The notes under the pieces are model-generated. The model worked only from the letters and a program-made list of their open reading frames with translations, was not told the DNA's origin and ran no database searches. The position numbers and the translations under genes were made by a program. This document shows positions 1 through 12,268 of a DNA stretch of 64,000 nt, piece by piece. Every line of letters starts with the position of its first letter. Position 1 is the first letter of the stretch. This stretch comes from Tanypteryx hageni (taxonomy: Eukaryota; Arthropoda; Insecta; Odonata; Petaluridae), in NCBI GenBank assembly GCA_028673005.1, contig CM054117.1:52947370-53011369 (forward strand). The letters run 5' to 3'.

Positions 1-560
1 TTTCCCCCTCTCCTCCTCTCACTCCCCATATCTCCCTTTCTCCTACCTTTCCCTCTCCTTCTATTCTTATTACTTATGAGTCTTTTCCTCTTTATCTCAA
101 TACCTTTCTTTATCTCGCTTCTTCTCTTTATTCGAATTCATCTTTTCCTTCTTACTCTAAACTCTAATCATATCCCATCTCTCCACTCTTTACTCTTATT
201 TTTGTCTCTTTCTATCCCCCTCTCACTCCTTTTCTCCTTGCTTGATTGAACTCTCTCCCTACCTTTCTCTCTCTCTCCTCTCTATTCCTCCATCTCTTTC
301 TTGCACTTTATCTACCTCTTTTTACCTCCCTCCATTTCACCTTCTCCATTACACCCATCCCCTCTCTCTATCTCTTTTCTTATCTCCTTCCTCTTATCTT
401 CTTTTCTCCTTCCTCTTATCTTCCTTTCTTCTTCCTCTTATTTTCCTTTCCCCCTCCTTTCCCTTTTCACCCTCCTTATCAGCCTCTTCCTCTTTGTCTC
501 GATACCTTTCTCTCTCTCCCTATCTTTTCAATCCATTAAGCACTTTGTTTGGCGTTCCTT
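1..560. repeat. Polypyrimidine low-complexity tract
   Basis: The + strand is almost entirely C and T, with short iterations of TCTC, CCTC and CTTCCTCTTATCTT. Overlapping Ser/Leu/Pro-rich reading frames here occur in several frames at once and only reflect the composition. Nothing gene-like is visible. Confidence 0.9.
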
Positions 561-1782
561 CCACCGAGAAACGAGGCGTGACACTGCGTGAGACCCAAAT
601 CTCATTGGAATGGGGCGGTGAGGAAAAATAAAGGGGAGGCGGGAGGAGGAAAATCTTTTCTTAATCCGCTCGACCTCTTACGTTATGGACTGCTTCCATC
701 TCGCAATCTAGACGCTGGCTTGAACTCCTCTCTCTCTCTCCCTCCCTCTTTCTCTCTCACTCTCCCTCTCTCTCAATCTTTCTTGCTTTCTCTATCAACT
801 CCATTCCATCTACGGGAGCCACCTCTTTTGTCCTCCATTTTCGCCGTCTTCTTACTCGGTTTCTTCTCATCCAGGCTCTCGATTTTTCTTCTTTTATTAC
901 TTTGTGTGTGGAGCGGCAGTCAATTTTAAAGGCGGAGCCAGAAATTTTTGACGGTTCATTACGTTCCATTTTTCCTTGTTTTTTCCTCGTTCTAAAAAAG
1001 GTTATATGACGTGCGCAATGAAAGCGCATTTGTACGCTAGGGCTCTAATTTTTTTCTGCCTCCTTGCTAAGCCGCGTTTTGTGCTGTTTTTCTCAGTGCG
1101 AATTTCGTGATGTTTTAGTGGCGTGACTCGTTGGGTTAGCGTTAAATTTGTAAAGCCAATGTGCAACTCTAAAATATGCAGCGTGACGTCAAAGCTATCA
1201 ATTTTCCTCACGGTACTTACGATGTAGTGGAGGGAAAAGTAGAACATAAAATGTTTATTTCATTTCTCATATCGTTTTCACGTCGTCTCGTGACAGTTTA
1301 TTTTGTAATATATAATTTCCTTGTTACATTTCCATAAACAAATATCTTGTTAACTTTCCTTAAAACTATTTATCCAGATATGCTTTGCAGTTTTATTAAT
1401 TATTACTTTTAAACTTTAAGGTTGTCCTTTGACGACATTTTATTCTTTGTAAATATCCTGACACTCAAATTTAGATATTTTAATTACTTAACAACCTAGC
1501 TAACAAAATATTTGTATGCGTCCAAAGGTATACTAATTTTGTTTGCATTTCGGCAAATAAATTGAATTAACTGCTAGAAATTCCTAAATTATTTGGTTTC
1601 ATGTCGCACAGTGACAGAGAAGGAAAGTAACCCGGGAGGTTTCCGAGAAATCTATATATAGACTCACTCCCTTCGTTTCACCTTGTCTTTCTTCTTTGAA
1701 AGCTGTTTTGTAGCATTGGATTCCATACAATCATACCCTAATCTTTGTTTGTAGATTCTTGGCCCGCCTTCCCCCGTATTTC
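561..1782. other. No gene identified
   Basis: Mixed sequence with a second short CT-rich tract near 733-800, then AT-rich DNA. I see no convincing exon, RNA gene or transposon end. Confidence 0.6.
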
Positions 1783-1849
1783 CTAGAAATTTTCCCGCCT
1801 ATACTTCCTTCCTTTCCTTTTGTTTCCACACAAGTCCCTTCTCCTTTTT

Positions 1850-1985
1850 CCGTCCTTCGGAAGGGACGTTAAGCCGCTGGCCCCCTTGGTGTTCTTCGTT
1901 AAGAGTAGGCTAATGCCAGCACCGGGTTTTCCTCCTCCCTTGTGATTGTGTTCGGTGTGGAAGGAGTTATGTACAAATAATCCAC
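1850..1985 (+). repeat. SINE fragment (central domain only)
   Basis: The block beginning CCGTCCTTCGGAAGGGACG and running to the ACCGGGTTTTCC stretch is about 90% identical by eye to the centre of the SINE at 23537-23865, in the same orientation. The tRNA-like head is absent, so this copy is 5'-truncated. A short CA run follows near 2006-2015. Confidence 0.75.
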
Positions 1986-2789
1986 GAGGTTGCTTAGCCA
2001 ATAATACACACACACTCCCTTCCCCTTTTTCATTCTCCTTTCCCACCCTTCTCTCTTCCAATACCTCTTCCGTCATCCTTCTCATTCACTCTTTTTTCCA
2101 CCATTACCTTGTATTATTTCATTTTCTTGGTCTACAGGTGCTCGTCAATTCATCTCAATTCATCTCTTTATCTTGTTTCTTCTCTAAACCGTTTCTATTT
2201 CTGTTCGTCATTCAGTCTCTCGCTTCTTACATCTCTCTTCTCTTCGTCTCCTCCCACTTCTTTCCTGTCTCCTCTTATATCATATATTGTTTCATTATTA
2301 TTTTAAGTAACAACGTAGCAAGGGGCGCAAATTGATGTATATTTCTACAGACCGTCCAGAGGTTCTTCGCATGTTGCCATTCTCTGTCTCTTCGTGTGTT
2401 TTTCTGCAGTGGATTTTTTCCTATATAGAGTGTCCGATTACTTACACTTTTTAACCAATAAAATTCAAATTTATAACCTCGTTTTAGATCCATTGTGTCT
2501 CATTTACTCATTGATATGTAAGGGTTAAAAAAAATCAAAATTGCAGATAGTGCGTAGTACTTTAACTCCTTTTGATGTAAATAAATACAATTTTGAGCCT
2601 GAAACTGGATTATCTAAAGAAGGGTTAAGTGTACGAACGGTCAACGAAGTCTCGATTTTTTCCGAAGGACGTTCTTTCCTTCTGCCAATTTTTTCCTTCC
2701 TTACAGTCTCACTCCCCTCTCTCCCTTTACATTCCTGGCTTTCAACTCTCCCTCTCCTACTTTCTTCCCCTCTATCTCCCTACCCCTCT

Positions 2790-2852
2790 GCCTATGTATG
2801 TTAAATGTAAGAATGGACCTTCTGGTCTAAATTTCGCCCGAATAAAGACGAT
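2790..2852 (+). repeat. Retroposon-like 3' tail motif
   Basis: Contains TCTGGTCTAAATTTCGCCC followed by GAATAAAGACG and then a TATC tetranucleotide run that grows into the satellite beginning at 2853. Closely similar motifs occur at 40717-40765 and, more diverged, at 58518-58600. A shared end next to a tetranucleotide tail suggests the 3' end of a retroposon family; the class is unknown. Confidence 0.55.
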
Positions 2853-3725
2853 TATCTATCTATCTCTTCCTATTCTCTCTTTTTATCTCTCTCTTTTTAT
2901 CTCTCTCTTCTTATCTCTCTCTCTTCCTATCACTCTTTTTTATCTCTCTCTTCTTAGCTCTCTCTTCCGATCTCTCTCTTTTTATCTCTCTCTTCTTACC
3001 TCTCTCTTCCTATCTCTCTCTTTTTATCTCTCTCTTCTTATCTCTCTTCCTATCTCTCTCTTCTTATCTCTCTCTTCCTATCTCTCTCTTCTTATCTCTC
3101 TCTCCCTATCTCTCTCTTCCTATCTCTCTCTTCCTATCTCTATCTCTGCCTATCTCTCTTCATATCTCTCTCTGCCTATCTCTCTTCCTATCTCTCTCTT
3201 CCTATCTCTCTCTTTTTATCTCTCTCTTCCCATCTCTCTCTTCCTATCTCTCTCTTCTTATCTCTCTCTTCCTATCTCTCTCTCTGCCTATCTCTCTTCA
3301 TATCTCTCTCTGCCTATCTCTCTTCCTATCTCTCTCTTTTTATCTCTCTCTTCCTTATCTCTCTCTTCCTATCTCTCTCTTCTTATCTCTCTCTTCCCAT
3401 CTCTCTCTTCCTATCTCTCTCTTCTTATCTCTCTCTTCCTATCTCTCCCTATCTCTCTCTTCCTATCTCTCTCTTCCTATTTCTCTCTTCTTATCTCTCT
3501 CTTCCTATCTCTCTCTTCTTATCTCTCTCTTCCTATCTCTCTCTTCCTATCTCTCTCTTCTTATCTCTCTCCCTATCTCTCTCTTCCTATCTCTCTCTTC
3601 CTATCTCTCTCTTCCTATCTCTCTCTTCTTATCTCTCTCTCTATCTCTCTCTTCCTATCTCTTGTCTTCCTATCTCTCTTCCTATCTCTCTCTTCCTATC
3701 TCTCTCTTCTTATCTCTCTTCTTCC
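2853..3725. repeat. TATCTCTCTCTTCC-type satellite
   Basis: About 870 bp of iterated TATCTCTCTCTTCC and close variants, with an imperfect unit of about 14 bp and small higher-order duplications, for instance around the TCTGCC segments near 3145-3185 and 3280-3325. The 433-codon reading frame across it (2629-3930) is a by-product of this repeat and not a gene. Confidence 0.95.
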
Positions 3726-4250
3726 CTCATTTACTCCTCTCTTTTTCACACTCGCTCGAACACTTTCTCACTTCCTCACTCCTTCTGTCCCTTCTCTCTC
3801 ACTTTATCTCGACCTCCTTTCCTCTTTCCATCCATGCCAAACTCCCTCCTCTCACTCGCTAGGACTCTTCTCCTCTCCCCTGCTCATCCCCTCTCTTCCT
3901 TTCCCTCCCACTTCCTTACTCCTTTCCTAACTATCTTACCTCTCCCCCTTCCTCTCTAATCTTTATTTCACATCCTCTCACACTCCCTCCTCGCTTCCTC
4001 TCCTCTTCGCGAACGTCTTCTTTCCCTCTCTCAAATATCCCTCCACCCTCTTCCTATCTCACTCTTTCTCTCTCTCTCTGTCCGGCTTTTCAATTCCTAT
4101 TATATTTCATTCCTTTTTTGTCACACGATTCCTGTTTGTTTTATCAACTGTCACGTCTTTTACAGTTTCCTCTCCCACCTCTTCCCTCTCTCCCCCTTTT
4201 TACCCATTCCTCTCATTCTCATAATTTCCTCCCATTCTTATAAAAAAATC
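3726..4250. repeat. Polypyrimidine tract flanking the satellite
   Basis: Irregular C/T-rich DNA continuing from the satellite, without clear periodicity and without a coding signal. Confidence 0.8.
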
Positions 4251-6110
4251 CCATCTTCTTCAGTTCTCGGAAAGGCACTCCTTTTCCTCCTCGAAGCCTT
4301 TTCTTCTTCGTGATGTTTCCTCAGCTCATTAATAATCATTAATTGAAATATAGAGGAAAGAGGGAGATAGAAGAGAGAGAAGAGTTAGGAGAACTCCTCA
4401 TACTCAGTTGGGTTTCATTATATAAAAAAATTCTCTCCTGCGTGCACAATTTTTCATCGTTATGTCTTTCGATTGTCGTTTGTTCGCAACTCTTGTTTTA
4501 ATGTTCATTGTTCACTTCGGCAACAGTTTTTTAATATAATTTTTTGACATTTTTAGCCACGGCGATCTTTTTTATGGCATCGGAAGTATTATTCAGTTTA
4601 ATTCATCGTTAAATTGTGATGCAATCGCACAGTCACATTCTGTATGTGTCTGAAAAATTATTCTGGAGTTCTCTATTTTGCAGTTATTGTCGTTCGTCGT
4701 CATAACATAAGCGTAAGTGGGAGTATTCGTTAGAGTATCGTATATATCTTCATTTATTTTTGTTTTGCAGGTTTTTTCAGCTTATGATCGATCAAATGCT
4801 TTTAAGTTTAATAAACATTTATTAAAACATGAAGGCATAAACAATTTTATAGATCAAAATGGTGAGACCCGTCAAATTATATATTTTCGAAGCAATTTGT
4901 TGTGTAAAATCTTGTTCGGTTTGAGTCTTTATTGTGTAATATAATCCTTTATGCATGATCGTATTTGTAACAGCAAAAACATTTTCAAATTTTAGCTTGA
5001 CTAATCTGTTGCATCAATGCCTTCAAAAGGTTGATTGATATAGCGATTAATGGTATTCAAATTGGTAAAATTGTGAAATTCTCGATGTCTGTTTATTTAT
5101 ACCATTCATAGACGACGACGACGAATGTCTACTGTCGAGGTTGAATCTTACTAAGTGGAATATAGCAGTCGGAATTTTTCGGTGAATAAATGTTTCTAGA
5201 CATTTAAACCGTGTCTTCAAGTTTTCAAAGCCGCAAGACCGACAGAGATTAACAATGAAATTATTGTGTCGCTAATTAAAAGTTTTCTGGGGCTTCAATT
5301 TTTGAATTATGAATTAAGCAAGATATATTTAGCTCAACTTCCTGTGTTATAATAAAAAACGTACTTCAGATCTTACGATAGTAAATCCCTCATCGAAAAC
5401 TTAGGGCTGTTAATTTATTTAAAATTGATGTCCATTTGCTTAATTGCGTAGCATTTATCGATTCTTTACGAATAAAAAGTGTTTAATGTCATGTTTTTTT
5501 AAATTTCACTGTGTGTTTGCTACATATTGACTCTATCACCGGGTGGATTTAAGGCTATACAATCTCTTTCAAGCACAGAAGATTCCTTCAAAATAAGGTT
5601 CTTTAGTGGATACATTTTGAATGGATATTTCATTAATTTAGAAATCTTTCAAAGATTATGTATAGAATTTCTATTTTATTCGTAGCTTAAACTTTTAAAT
5701 ATGATTTTATTAAAACGACAAGGTTCGTCAACACTGCGCCTCGAGTTGCCTAAGAATGTTTAATTTCGTTGCTGGTGATGCTTATATGCTTCTAACCTAA
5801 ACCTTTTAATCTTATTTAATAATTGAAAAAAGACTCATTGACGAAGAATTATAATTCTCGATTCCTACCCAAAATCAAATGTATAGTAAAAATAACCCTC
5901 CACCAAAGTGCGGTAACGTTATTCTTTGAAGCTTGTTACTTCGCCATAATAGATGTAAAAACAGGGACAATTTGACACAACTTATACCCTTTCTTCTTTT
6001 AAGCAATCTTTAGAAAGATGTCTGTACCTAAATTAATATTTTAACTTGCGTAGTATAAGCTAATTTAATCATCGCAGCGACAACGAATATATAAATGGCA
6101 ATAAAGTAAA
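4251..6110. other. No gene identified
   Basis: AT-rich sequence with scattered stops in all frames. I found no splice-compatible exon, terminal inverted repeat or RNA gene. Confidence 0.6.
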
Positions 6111-6576
6111 TACAGTAAGTCTCGGACATAGGTCTGAGAAAACTGAGATATATAACGAGATGATCCAAACGGAACTTATGATGCCTACTTTCCATTTAAT
6201 CATTTATTTAATACTAACATATATTGGCTTTAATAGATTTAAAACCACCGCGTGTGTTCCCAAATTTCATAATTTAGAGTTATAAAATATTGCAAACACA
6301 TTCGAACGGAATATTAAATCGATCACGCGTATTTGGGCGGCAAAAATAACGTGCGTGTGTATTAGAATATATCGAGCCCGAGTCCAGCAATAGTTGTTGT
6401 TATGGCAACATTCTCGTAATGAGTGATAAAAACTGAAAAAATGCTAGTATTTACGCACAATTCGAAGAAATGCGATCGATAAGCAAAATTCTACGATATA
6501 AATTAGAATTTCCATCTCTTTTTTTCAGAGAATAGTACAAATCCCACACCGATATTACAATTCTGAGATATTTTAA

Positions 6577-9150
6577 TGTCATCATCATCATGAGGTGTTC
6601 TGCCTCTAGGCAGGTCCCTGGCACCAGCGTTGTCTCCACTCATTTCTGTTCCTTGCCATTTCTTTCATTTCCTGATACCCTCCCCTTTCTTTCAGATCGT
6701 CAAACATTTTTATTCTTCTACGTCCCCTTTTCCTTTCACCTTCTACTGATCCTTCCAACACCATCAATAGTAAACCTTCTCCTCTCAAGATATGCCCTAA
6801 CCAGTTACTTTTCCTCCTCTGAATTGTTTCAAGTAATCTTCTCTTCTCATTCACCCTTGTTAGTATTGCTTCATTCCTTATCCTATCCGTCCACTTAACC
6901 TTCTCCATCCGCCTCCACACCCACATTTCAAATGCCTCTAGTCTTTCTTTCTCTCTTTTCTTTAGCGTCCATGTTTCACACCCATAAAGCAATACACTCC
7001 AAACATAGCACTTCACAAGACGTTTCTTCAGATTTAAATCCATTTTACCACATAGTACCCGTTTTTTCTTATTAAATGTTTCTTTTGCCATTGCTATTCT
7101 TGTTCTTATTTCTTTTTCACTTCTCCAGTCTTCAGTTAGCATGCTTCCCAAATATCTATACTGTTTTACTTGCTCCACTCTTCCATCCTTTGTTGACACA
7201 TTCATAATCTCTCTATCCCCTATTCTCATCAACTTTGTTTTCTTTATGTTCATTTTCATTCCATATTCCATCATCCTGTCTTCTAGCTTTGTAACCATTT
7301 CCTGAATATGCCTCGTTTCATCTGCCAAAATTACCATGTCATCAGCAAACCTTATACAATTTATTATTCTACCCCCAATACTAATTCCTTTATCATTCCC
7401 TATTCCATTGTCAATCATTTCTTCAGCATATATATTGAACAGGGTTGGCGATAAGCAGCAACCTTGCCTTACTCCTCTTCCTAGATCATACCATTCGGTC
7501 TGTGCATCTTTTATCCTCATAGCTGCTTTCTGTTTCATATACAGCTCTTTAATTAACCTTCTATCTTTCCAGTCTACTTTTTTTGCTTTTAGTATTTCCA
7601 TCAGTTTTTCCCAGTTCACTCGGTCGAATGCCTTCTCCATATCTATGAAGCACAGACTAATTCCTTTACCCCTTTCTATATATCTCTCTCCACTCATTCT
7701 TATCAATCCTATTGCATCTCTTGTACCTCTACTCTTTCTAAATCCAAACTGTTCCTCTGCAACATTTTCTTCCATTTTGCTAATTAGTCTCCTGTTCATA
7801 ACCCTAAGTAGAACCTTTGCTGCATGTGTAATTAAACTGATTGTTCTGTGTTCACTGCATTTTCTTGTTCCTTGCTTTTTCGGAATTGGAATCATAATTG
7901 TTTTGACGAAATCCTCTGGCCACATCCCCTTGTCATAGATTGCATTACACAACTTCACTATTTCTTCCAGTCCTTCCTCATTAAGACACTTAAATAATTC
8001 TATCGGTATCTCATCTACCCCCATTGCCTTCCCATTCTTCATATCCTTTATTGCTTGTAGCACCTCTATTTTCAATATCGAAACCCCTGTTTCGTCATTA
8101 TTTATTTCATCCTGCTCTTCAATACGGAGATCCTTTGGTTTTTCATTTGATTTGTACAACTCCTCCATGTATTCTCTCCATCTATTAAGGACCTCCTCTT
8201 CCTTATATAGAACTTTATCTTCTTTACTTGCAATCTCTTTCACACATGCACTTGTTCTCCATCTATCCCACGTTACATTTTTTACTTTCTTATACATCAA
8301 GTCATACATTCCTTTTCTCTCTAGATCTTCTATATCTGAGCATTCCTCCTCTAGCCATCTCTCCCTTGCTTTTTGGGTTTCTCTTCTTAGTTCATTATTC
8401 AGTTTCCTGTATTTCCTTTTTCCATCTTCATCAGTCCTGCTTTTGTATTGCCTTCTTTCTTCCATCTTTTCTATCATTTCCTTTGTCACCCATGGCTTTT
8501 TTATTCTTTTTGCTTTGAAAAACCCAATAGCCTGTTCTGCTGTTTTCCTTATAGCCTTCTTTATCCTATTCCATGCTTCATCCACATTTTCCTCCGACAC
8601 GTTTTCTCTTTTGATTGCCTGAGCTAATTTTTCTCCTATTCTTTCTTTTCCTACTGTGGCTATATTCTCTAAATCCCATTTCCTAACTATCTTAGCCTTC
8701 TTAACCTTCTTCAAGGCTAGTTTTATTTCGGCCATGAGGAGCACATGATCACTGTCAATGTCTGCTCCTGGAAGTCCATATGCCTTTTTTACTCCATTTC
8801 TATATCTTTCTTCCACTAGAATATAATCTATTTGATATCTGGCTCCATCTCCTGGTGATTTCCACGTGTATAGCCTTCTCTTATGATTTTCAAACCAAGT
8901 ATTTGATATAAACATCCTCTTCTCTTTACAGAACTCAACAAGTCTTTCACCTCTTTCATTTCTTTTCCCTAGTCCAAATTTTCCTACTACTTGGTCTTCT
9001 CTTCCCTCTCCTACCACAGCGTTCCAATCGCCCATCACTATCTTGCAACAGTTTTTACCTTCCTCCTCCATAATATTTTCTATCTTCTCGTATATTTCTT
9101 CAACAGCCTCATCTTCATGTTGGCTGGTCGGCATATAAACTTGTATCAAC
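6577..9150 (-). mobile_element. 5'-truncated non-LTR retrotransposon (RTE/RTEX-like LINE)
   Basis: On the - strand the element runs from about 9150 to a short TGA-repeat tail at about 6580, leaving a 3' UTR of under 30 bp. The flanks share ATTTTAATGT directly next to the insertion (6573-6582 and 9170-9179), with more diverged similarity beyond it, consistent with a target-site duplication. The uninterrupted paralogue around 45.8 kb shows the empty site. The 5' end starts inside the endonuclease domain, the usual outcome of incomplete target-primed reverse transcription. Confidence 0.85.
6606..9149 (-). CDS. LINE endonuclease/reverse transcriptase, N-terminally truncated
   Basis: An 847-codon frame free of stops. 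It starts within the APE-type endonuclease: GDWN at residues 40-43 and IDSDHVLL at 131-138 are the second half of that fold, and the first catalytic motifs are missing. The reverse transcriptase follows, with FIDMEKAFD near 501-509, RQGCCLSPTLFN near 561-572 and the catalytic FADD at 601-604. The C-terminal WLGHILRGE and basic EGERKRGRRR stretches are typical of RTE-related elements. The first codon given is TTG with an in-frame stop three codons upstream, so it is a truncation junction, not a real start. The lack of internal stops suggests a fairly young insertion. The protein would copy its RNA at nicked target DNA, but this copy cannot do so alone. Confidence 0.9.
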   Translation of the reverse strand: MIQVYMPTSQHEDEAVEEIYEKIENIMEEEGKNCCKIVMGDWNAVVGEGREDQVVGKFGLGKRNERGERLVEFCKEKRMFISNTWFENHKRRLYTWKSPGDGARYQIDYILVEERYRNGVKKAYGLPGADIDSDHVLLMAEIKLALKKVKKAKIVRKWDLENIATVGKERIGEKLAQAIKRENVSEENVDEAWNRIKKAIRKTAEQAIGFFKAKRIKKPWVTKEMIEKMEERRQYKSRTDEDGKRKYRKLNNELRRETQKARERWLEEECSDIEDLERKGMYDLMYKKVKNVTWDRWRTSACVKEIASKEDKVLYKEEEVLNRWREYMEELYKSNEKPKDLRIEEQDEINNDETGVSILKIEVLQAIKDMKNGKAMGVDEIPIELFKCLNEEGLEEIVKLCNAIYDKGMWPEDFVKTIMIPIPKKQGTRKCSEHRTISLITHAAKVLLRVMNRRLISKMEENVAEEQFGFRKSRGTRDAIGLIRMSGERYIERGKGISLCFIDMEKAFDRVNWEKLMEILKAKKVDWKDRRLIKELYMKQKAAMRIKDAQTEWYDLGRGVRQGCCLSPTLFNIYAEEMIDNGIGNDKGISIGGRIINCIRFADDMVILADETRHIQEMVTKLEDRMMEYGMKMNIKKTKLMRIGDREIMNVSTKDGRVEQVKQYRYLGSMLTEDWRSEKEIRTRIAMAKETFNKKKRVLCGKMDLNLKKRLVKCYVWSVLLYGCETWTLKKREKERLEAFEMWVWRRMEKVKWTDRIRNEAILTRVNEKRRLLETIQRRKSNWLGHILRGEGLLLMVLEGSVEGERKRGRRRIKMFDDLKERGGYQEMKEMARNRNEWRQRWCQGPA

Positions 9151-10110
9151 AGTAGATCTTAGATTAGTAGATTTTAATGTGCAAGAGAAAATTACCCTCC
9201 ACGATGGTTTTCAGATTTTCCATGTAAATCAAATGGAAATGATAGTTCCTGGAATCGAACCCGGGACTTTCAATATTCGCAACAAAATATATCCTCGGGA
9301 GCTCGGCTTCAGTAGCAGGAGATTTCCATCAAGTGTTATGAAAATCTGTCTATTGGTGCAAAAATTAATAAGGGGGACGGGCAGACAGACAGACAACGAC
9401 AAAACTATAAGCCTAAAGTAGGCAAATAAAAAAAACGACGTATAGCGAAACCTAATTTTCCTATAATGATAATAAATATAGGTTTGTAGCGGACTTTTTG
9501 TGGCACAATATAAAACATTTTCAATACAAATAAAAATGGTTTTTCGGTACTTATCATATATGCCAAAAGTTCTTATATGAAATATAATTATTACCTAATA
9601 ACTCTCATTTGAGATGGTTTTTAGAGGTTTTTTGTTAGCGAGAAGAGTTGATACAATGGCATTCGTAAGGCAAAGAGATATTATTATTCATGGAGTATTT
9701 TAGTATAAATGTCTGCAGAATTAATTTATCACTCCAGAAGTTGATTCATATTAATAATTAAATAAATAATATTAATATACTGGTGAAACGAGCCACAGTT
9801 GACTTGAGCGATCTGGTCGAAGAAATTAATGGGCATTGCTATTCGTTTCTGCATTAGGTATCTCAAACAGCTATTCAACCATACGTCACTTAAAAGTCCA
9901 CGAAAAAGTGACATAAACATTCATTTTACCACAATTGGAATATATGGTATTCCGCCTTTTATTTCTCGCAACCGACATAAATCCGAATGGAAGCGACGCA
10001 TAACCAACCACATTCCTAAATTCATCAAAGACGCATAAGCGAAACGACTTGTAAGCCAAACGAGGTATAAACAGAACGACGTATAACTTAGAGCCGGGAC
10101 TTACAGTATA

Positions 10111-11324
10111 TAAGGAGGTATAAAAAAAATCATTTCCTACGTTTCATCTTACTGGCGCAATAAATTCTCCGATAAATCTGTTGTAAAAGTAGCGTTCTAT
10201 AATTTACCGTGTAATACAGAGAGAACGCACACCGGAGAACGTTTAGAAGTCGAAGTATGTGCCGAGGTCAAGTTCAACCGTATGGTGTTCCGCGAAAATC
10301 GCTACGGTCCTTGACAGCTCCGTCGAGTGGATGCTGGGAAATATCGCAGCCTGCCGAGATTCTGATTTCATAAGGCTTGGCGCTTATCTGAAAGGAGCTT
10401 ACACTTTAACGAAATCCCCATCGCCCTTCTCTAATTGAAAAAACGCGAAATTTTATTCGCCTCTCCAATTTAGGATGCAACGGTTCGCTATACCGTTCGT
10501 TTGTTTGAAGTATTCCGCGAAAAATTTCTACCGATGACCTACTTTCCGAGACAACAGCTGACTCTCCGAATAAATTCGATGTAGCTCTTCAGTGTGTGTG
10601 TGTGTGCGTGCGTGAGAGCGTGTGCGTGCGTGGGTGTTTTTTTAAACTAAATGAGGTTTGGGATGTCCATCATGAAGTATTATACATACAAACACATTAT
10701 TTTACTGTATTCGTATTTTTCCAAATATTGTTTGCGGGTTTGCGTGTTTACATGTTTGTTGGGAACACATCACCGGCGGCATAAATCCAGAGGTATTTTA
10801 GTAAATCCCATTTTAATCATACTTTCAAGATTTACTTGACTTTACCCCTTTTAAATTTTATACTGTTCAAGCTGCACAGTAACGTCATGTGTTCGACTCC
10901 AAGAGCCTTTCGTTTCTCCATTTGATTAACAGTGGAATTGGAGTCTCACATACTTTATTTGCATTTTAAAATTATTAATAATCATCATATAAATCTCGGA
11001 CTTAAACCAAATAACGCTTAAAGGAATGGAAATCAATTTTCTCACTGTAGATTTTAAAATGCATGTGGAATCGGTATACAAATTTATTTTGAACGCGAAA
11101 TATTATTTTGGTGGTGGAAATCATAGTTATTGAATCTTTCAAATTTCTTGCACCTTTCAGACATGTCTTCGTCTAACATTAGCTATGAGTTCGACTCCAG
11201 AAGTGTTTATCTTCTTCATTTTATTAACAAAATTACTTTTAAGAAAAACATGATCGCGGGATTTAGACGGTTCTTATTTTGTGAGTGTATTTTCCATTCG
11301 TGATTTGTTTTTCTAATTTAATTT
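10111..11324. other. No gene identified; short GT repeat
   Basis: A (GT)n/(GC GT)n run lies at about 10591-10637. Two loosely similar segments containing TTCGACTCC occur near 10890 and 11188. Nothing coding was recognised. Confidence 0.55.
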
Positions 11325-11505
11325 TTTATGTAGGATTTCATATATATCATGCTGAGGAAAATAGCTACATTTTTACGGGAGATTGAGAATGAGAGAGGGA
11401 GGAAGAATGGGAGGGAAAGAGGAAGGTGAAGGAGAAGGAAAATGCCGTAATTTTAATTTAATATTTCATTCATGTATCCCCGCCATTTTTGACGGGCGAT
11501 TACAT
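11325..11505 (+). mobile_element. Helitron-related 3' fragment
   Basis: Shares ATATCATGCTGAG, ATAGCTACATTTTT, a purine-rich middle and TTTGACGGGCGATTAC with the 3' part of the Helitron at 31450-32194. The terminal CTAG of that copy is replaced by other sequence here, so the end has decayed. Confidence 0.6.
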
Positions 11506-12268
11506 TATATATTTAATTTTGTGTGGCTCCTTACTTTCCGCGTCTCTTGACCGTGAGTCGGGACAAGAGCTAGGCGAGCGAGGCATCCGCCTAGGACACA
11601 GCACTCTTAGGGGCACGGCAAATGACCATTTAAAATTTTAAGTGTAACGTTTTATAATATAAATTGTATTTGGCATATTTTATTTTACCTCTACATTGAA
11701 AATAAAATAACGTTTTGAGGGGTAAAATTGTGTACTGTAAACTTTCATTAGAGGGGACGTTATTTCCAAACTTTGCCAAGGGCGCAAAAATGTCGTCCCC
11801 ACACTAGTGCACAGCAACCGACTTCCTCAAGTTTTCGTTTCCTCCCTTAAACGCGAAACAGTTTCAGGTCAACAGGTCTTTTGCAAATGTTTTATTTCTT
11901 CTTTTCTATTTGAAAATTAACAAAATAATTATAAAAAGTTTGCGTATTCTTCTTTATTCAACCGCTTGAAATTTCACTATCTTTTTTTTAGTAGTTGATA
12001 ACGCTAGATATTTTTTTAGACGTCGTAAGGTAAGGTGTCGTGATTTGCCGAAATATGTCTATGGTCTGAAACATTATTTTATTATTTCGTTTTTATAATG
12101 CTTAGCATGAAACATGCGTATTTAGAGTCGAACTATTATAGCCGGAAAACAAAACATTTAGGAATTATAGAGGTAAAATAAATCTTCTTCGGTTAATCCA
12201 AAGCTTTTGAAATTGAATTTTGGTAGATTATGCACATCGCACGGAGGTCTTGGAATTTATAGCTAAAT
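11506..12268. other. No gene identified
   Basis: AT-rich sequence with no recognisable coding or transposon structure apart from the fragment to its left. Confidence 0.5.

Larger units (their letters stand above)
6111..10110 (-). mobile_element. Pogo/Tigger-like DNA element interrupted by a LINE
   Basis: The left end reads TACAGTAAGTCTCGG at 6111 and the right end, read on the opposite strand, TACTGTAAGTCCCGG ending at 10110. That is 13 of 15 matching bases with a TA dinucleotide at each side, as expected of pogo-type elements. Removing the internal LINE leaves about 1.4 kb without a recognisable transposase. Parts recur in reverse orientation at 45600-46170, which lacks the LINE. Class assignment is an inference from the ends only. 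Confidence 0.45.

Noticed and set aside
2629..3930. 433-codon frame rich in LSLPISLFLS
   Set aside because: It lies on the TATCTCTC satellite and a frame-independent Ser/Leu/Tyr pattern results; no domain, no splice sites.
7336..7938. 200-codon + strand frame and neighbours at 8152-8622
   Set aside because: Antisense shadows of the LINE reverse transcriptase.
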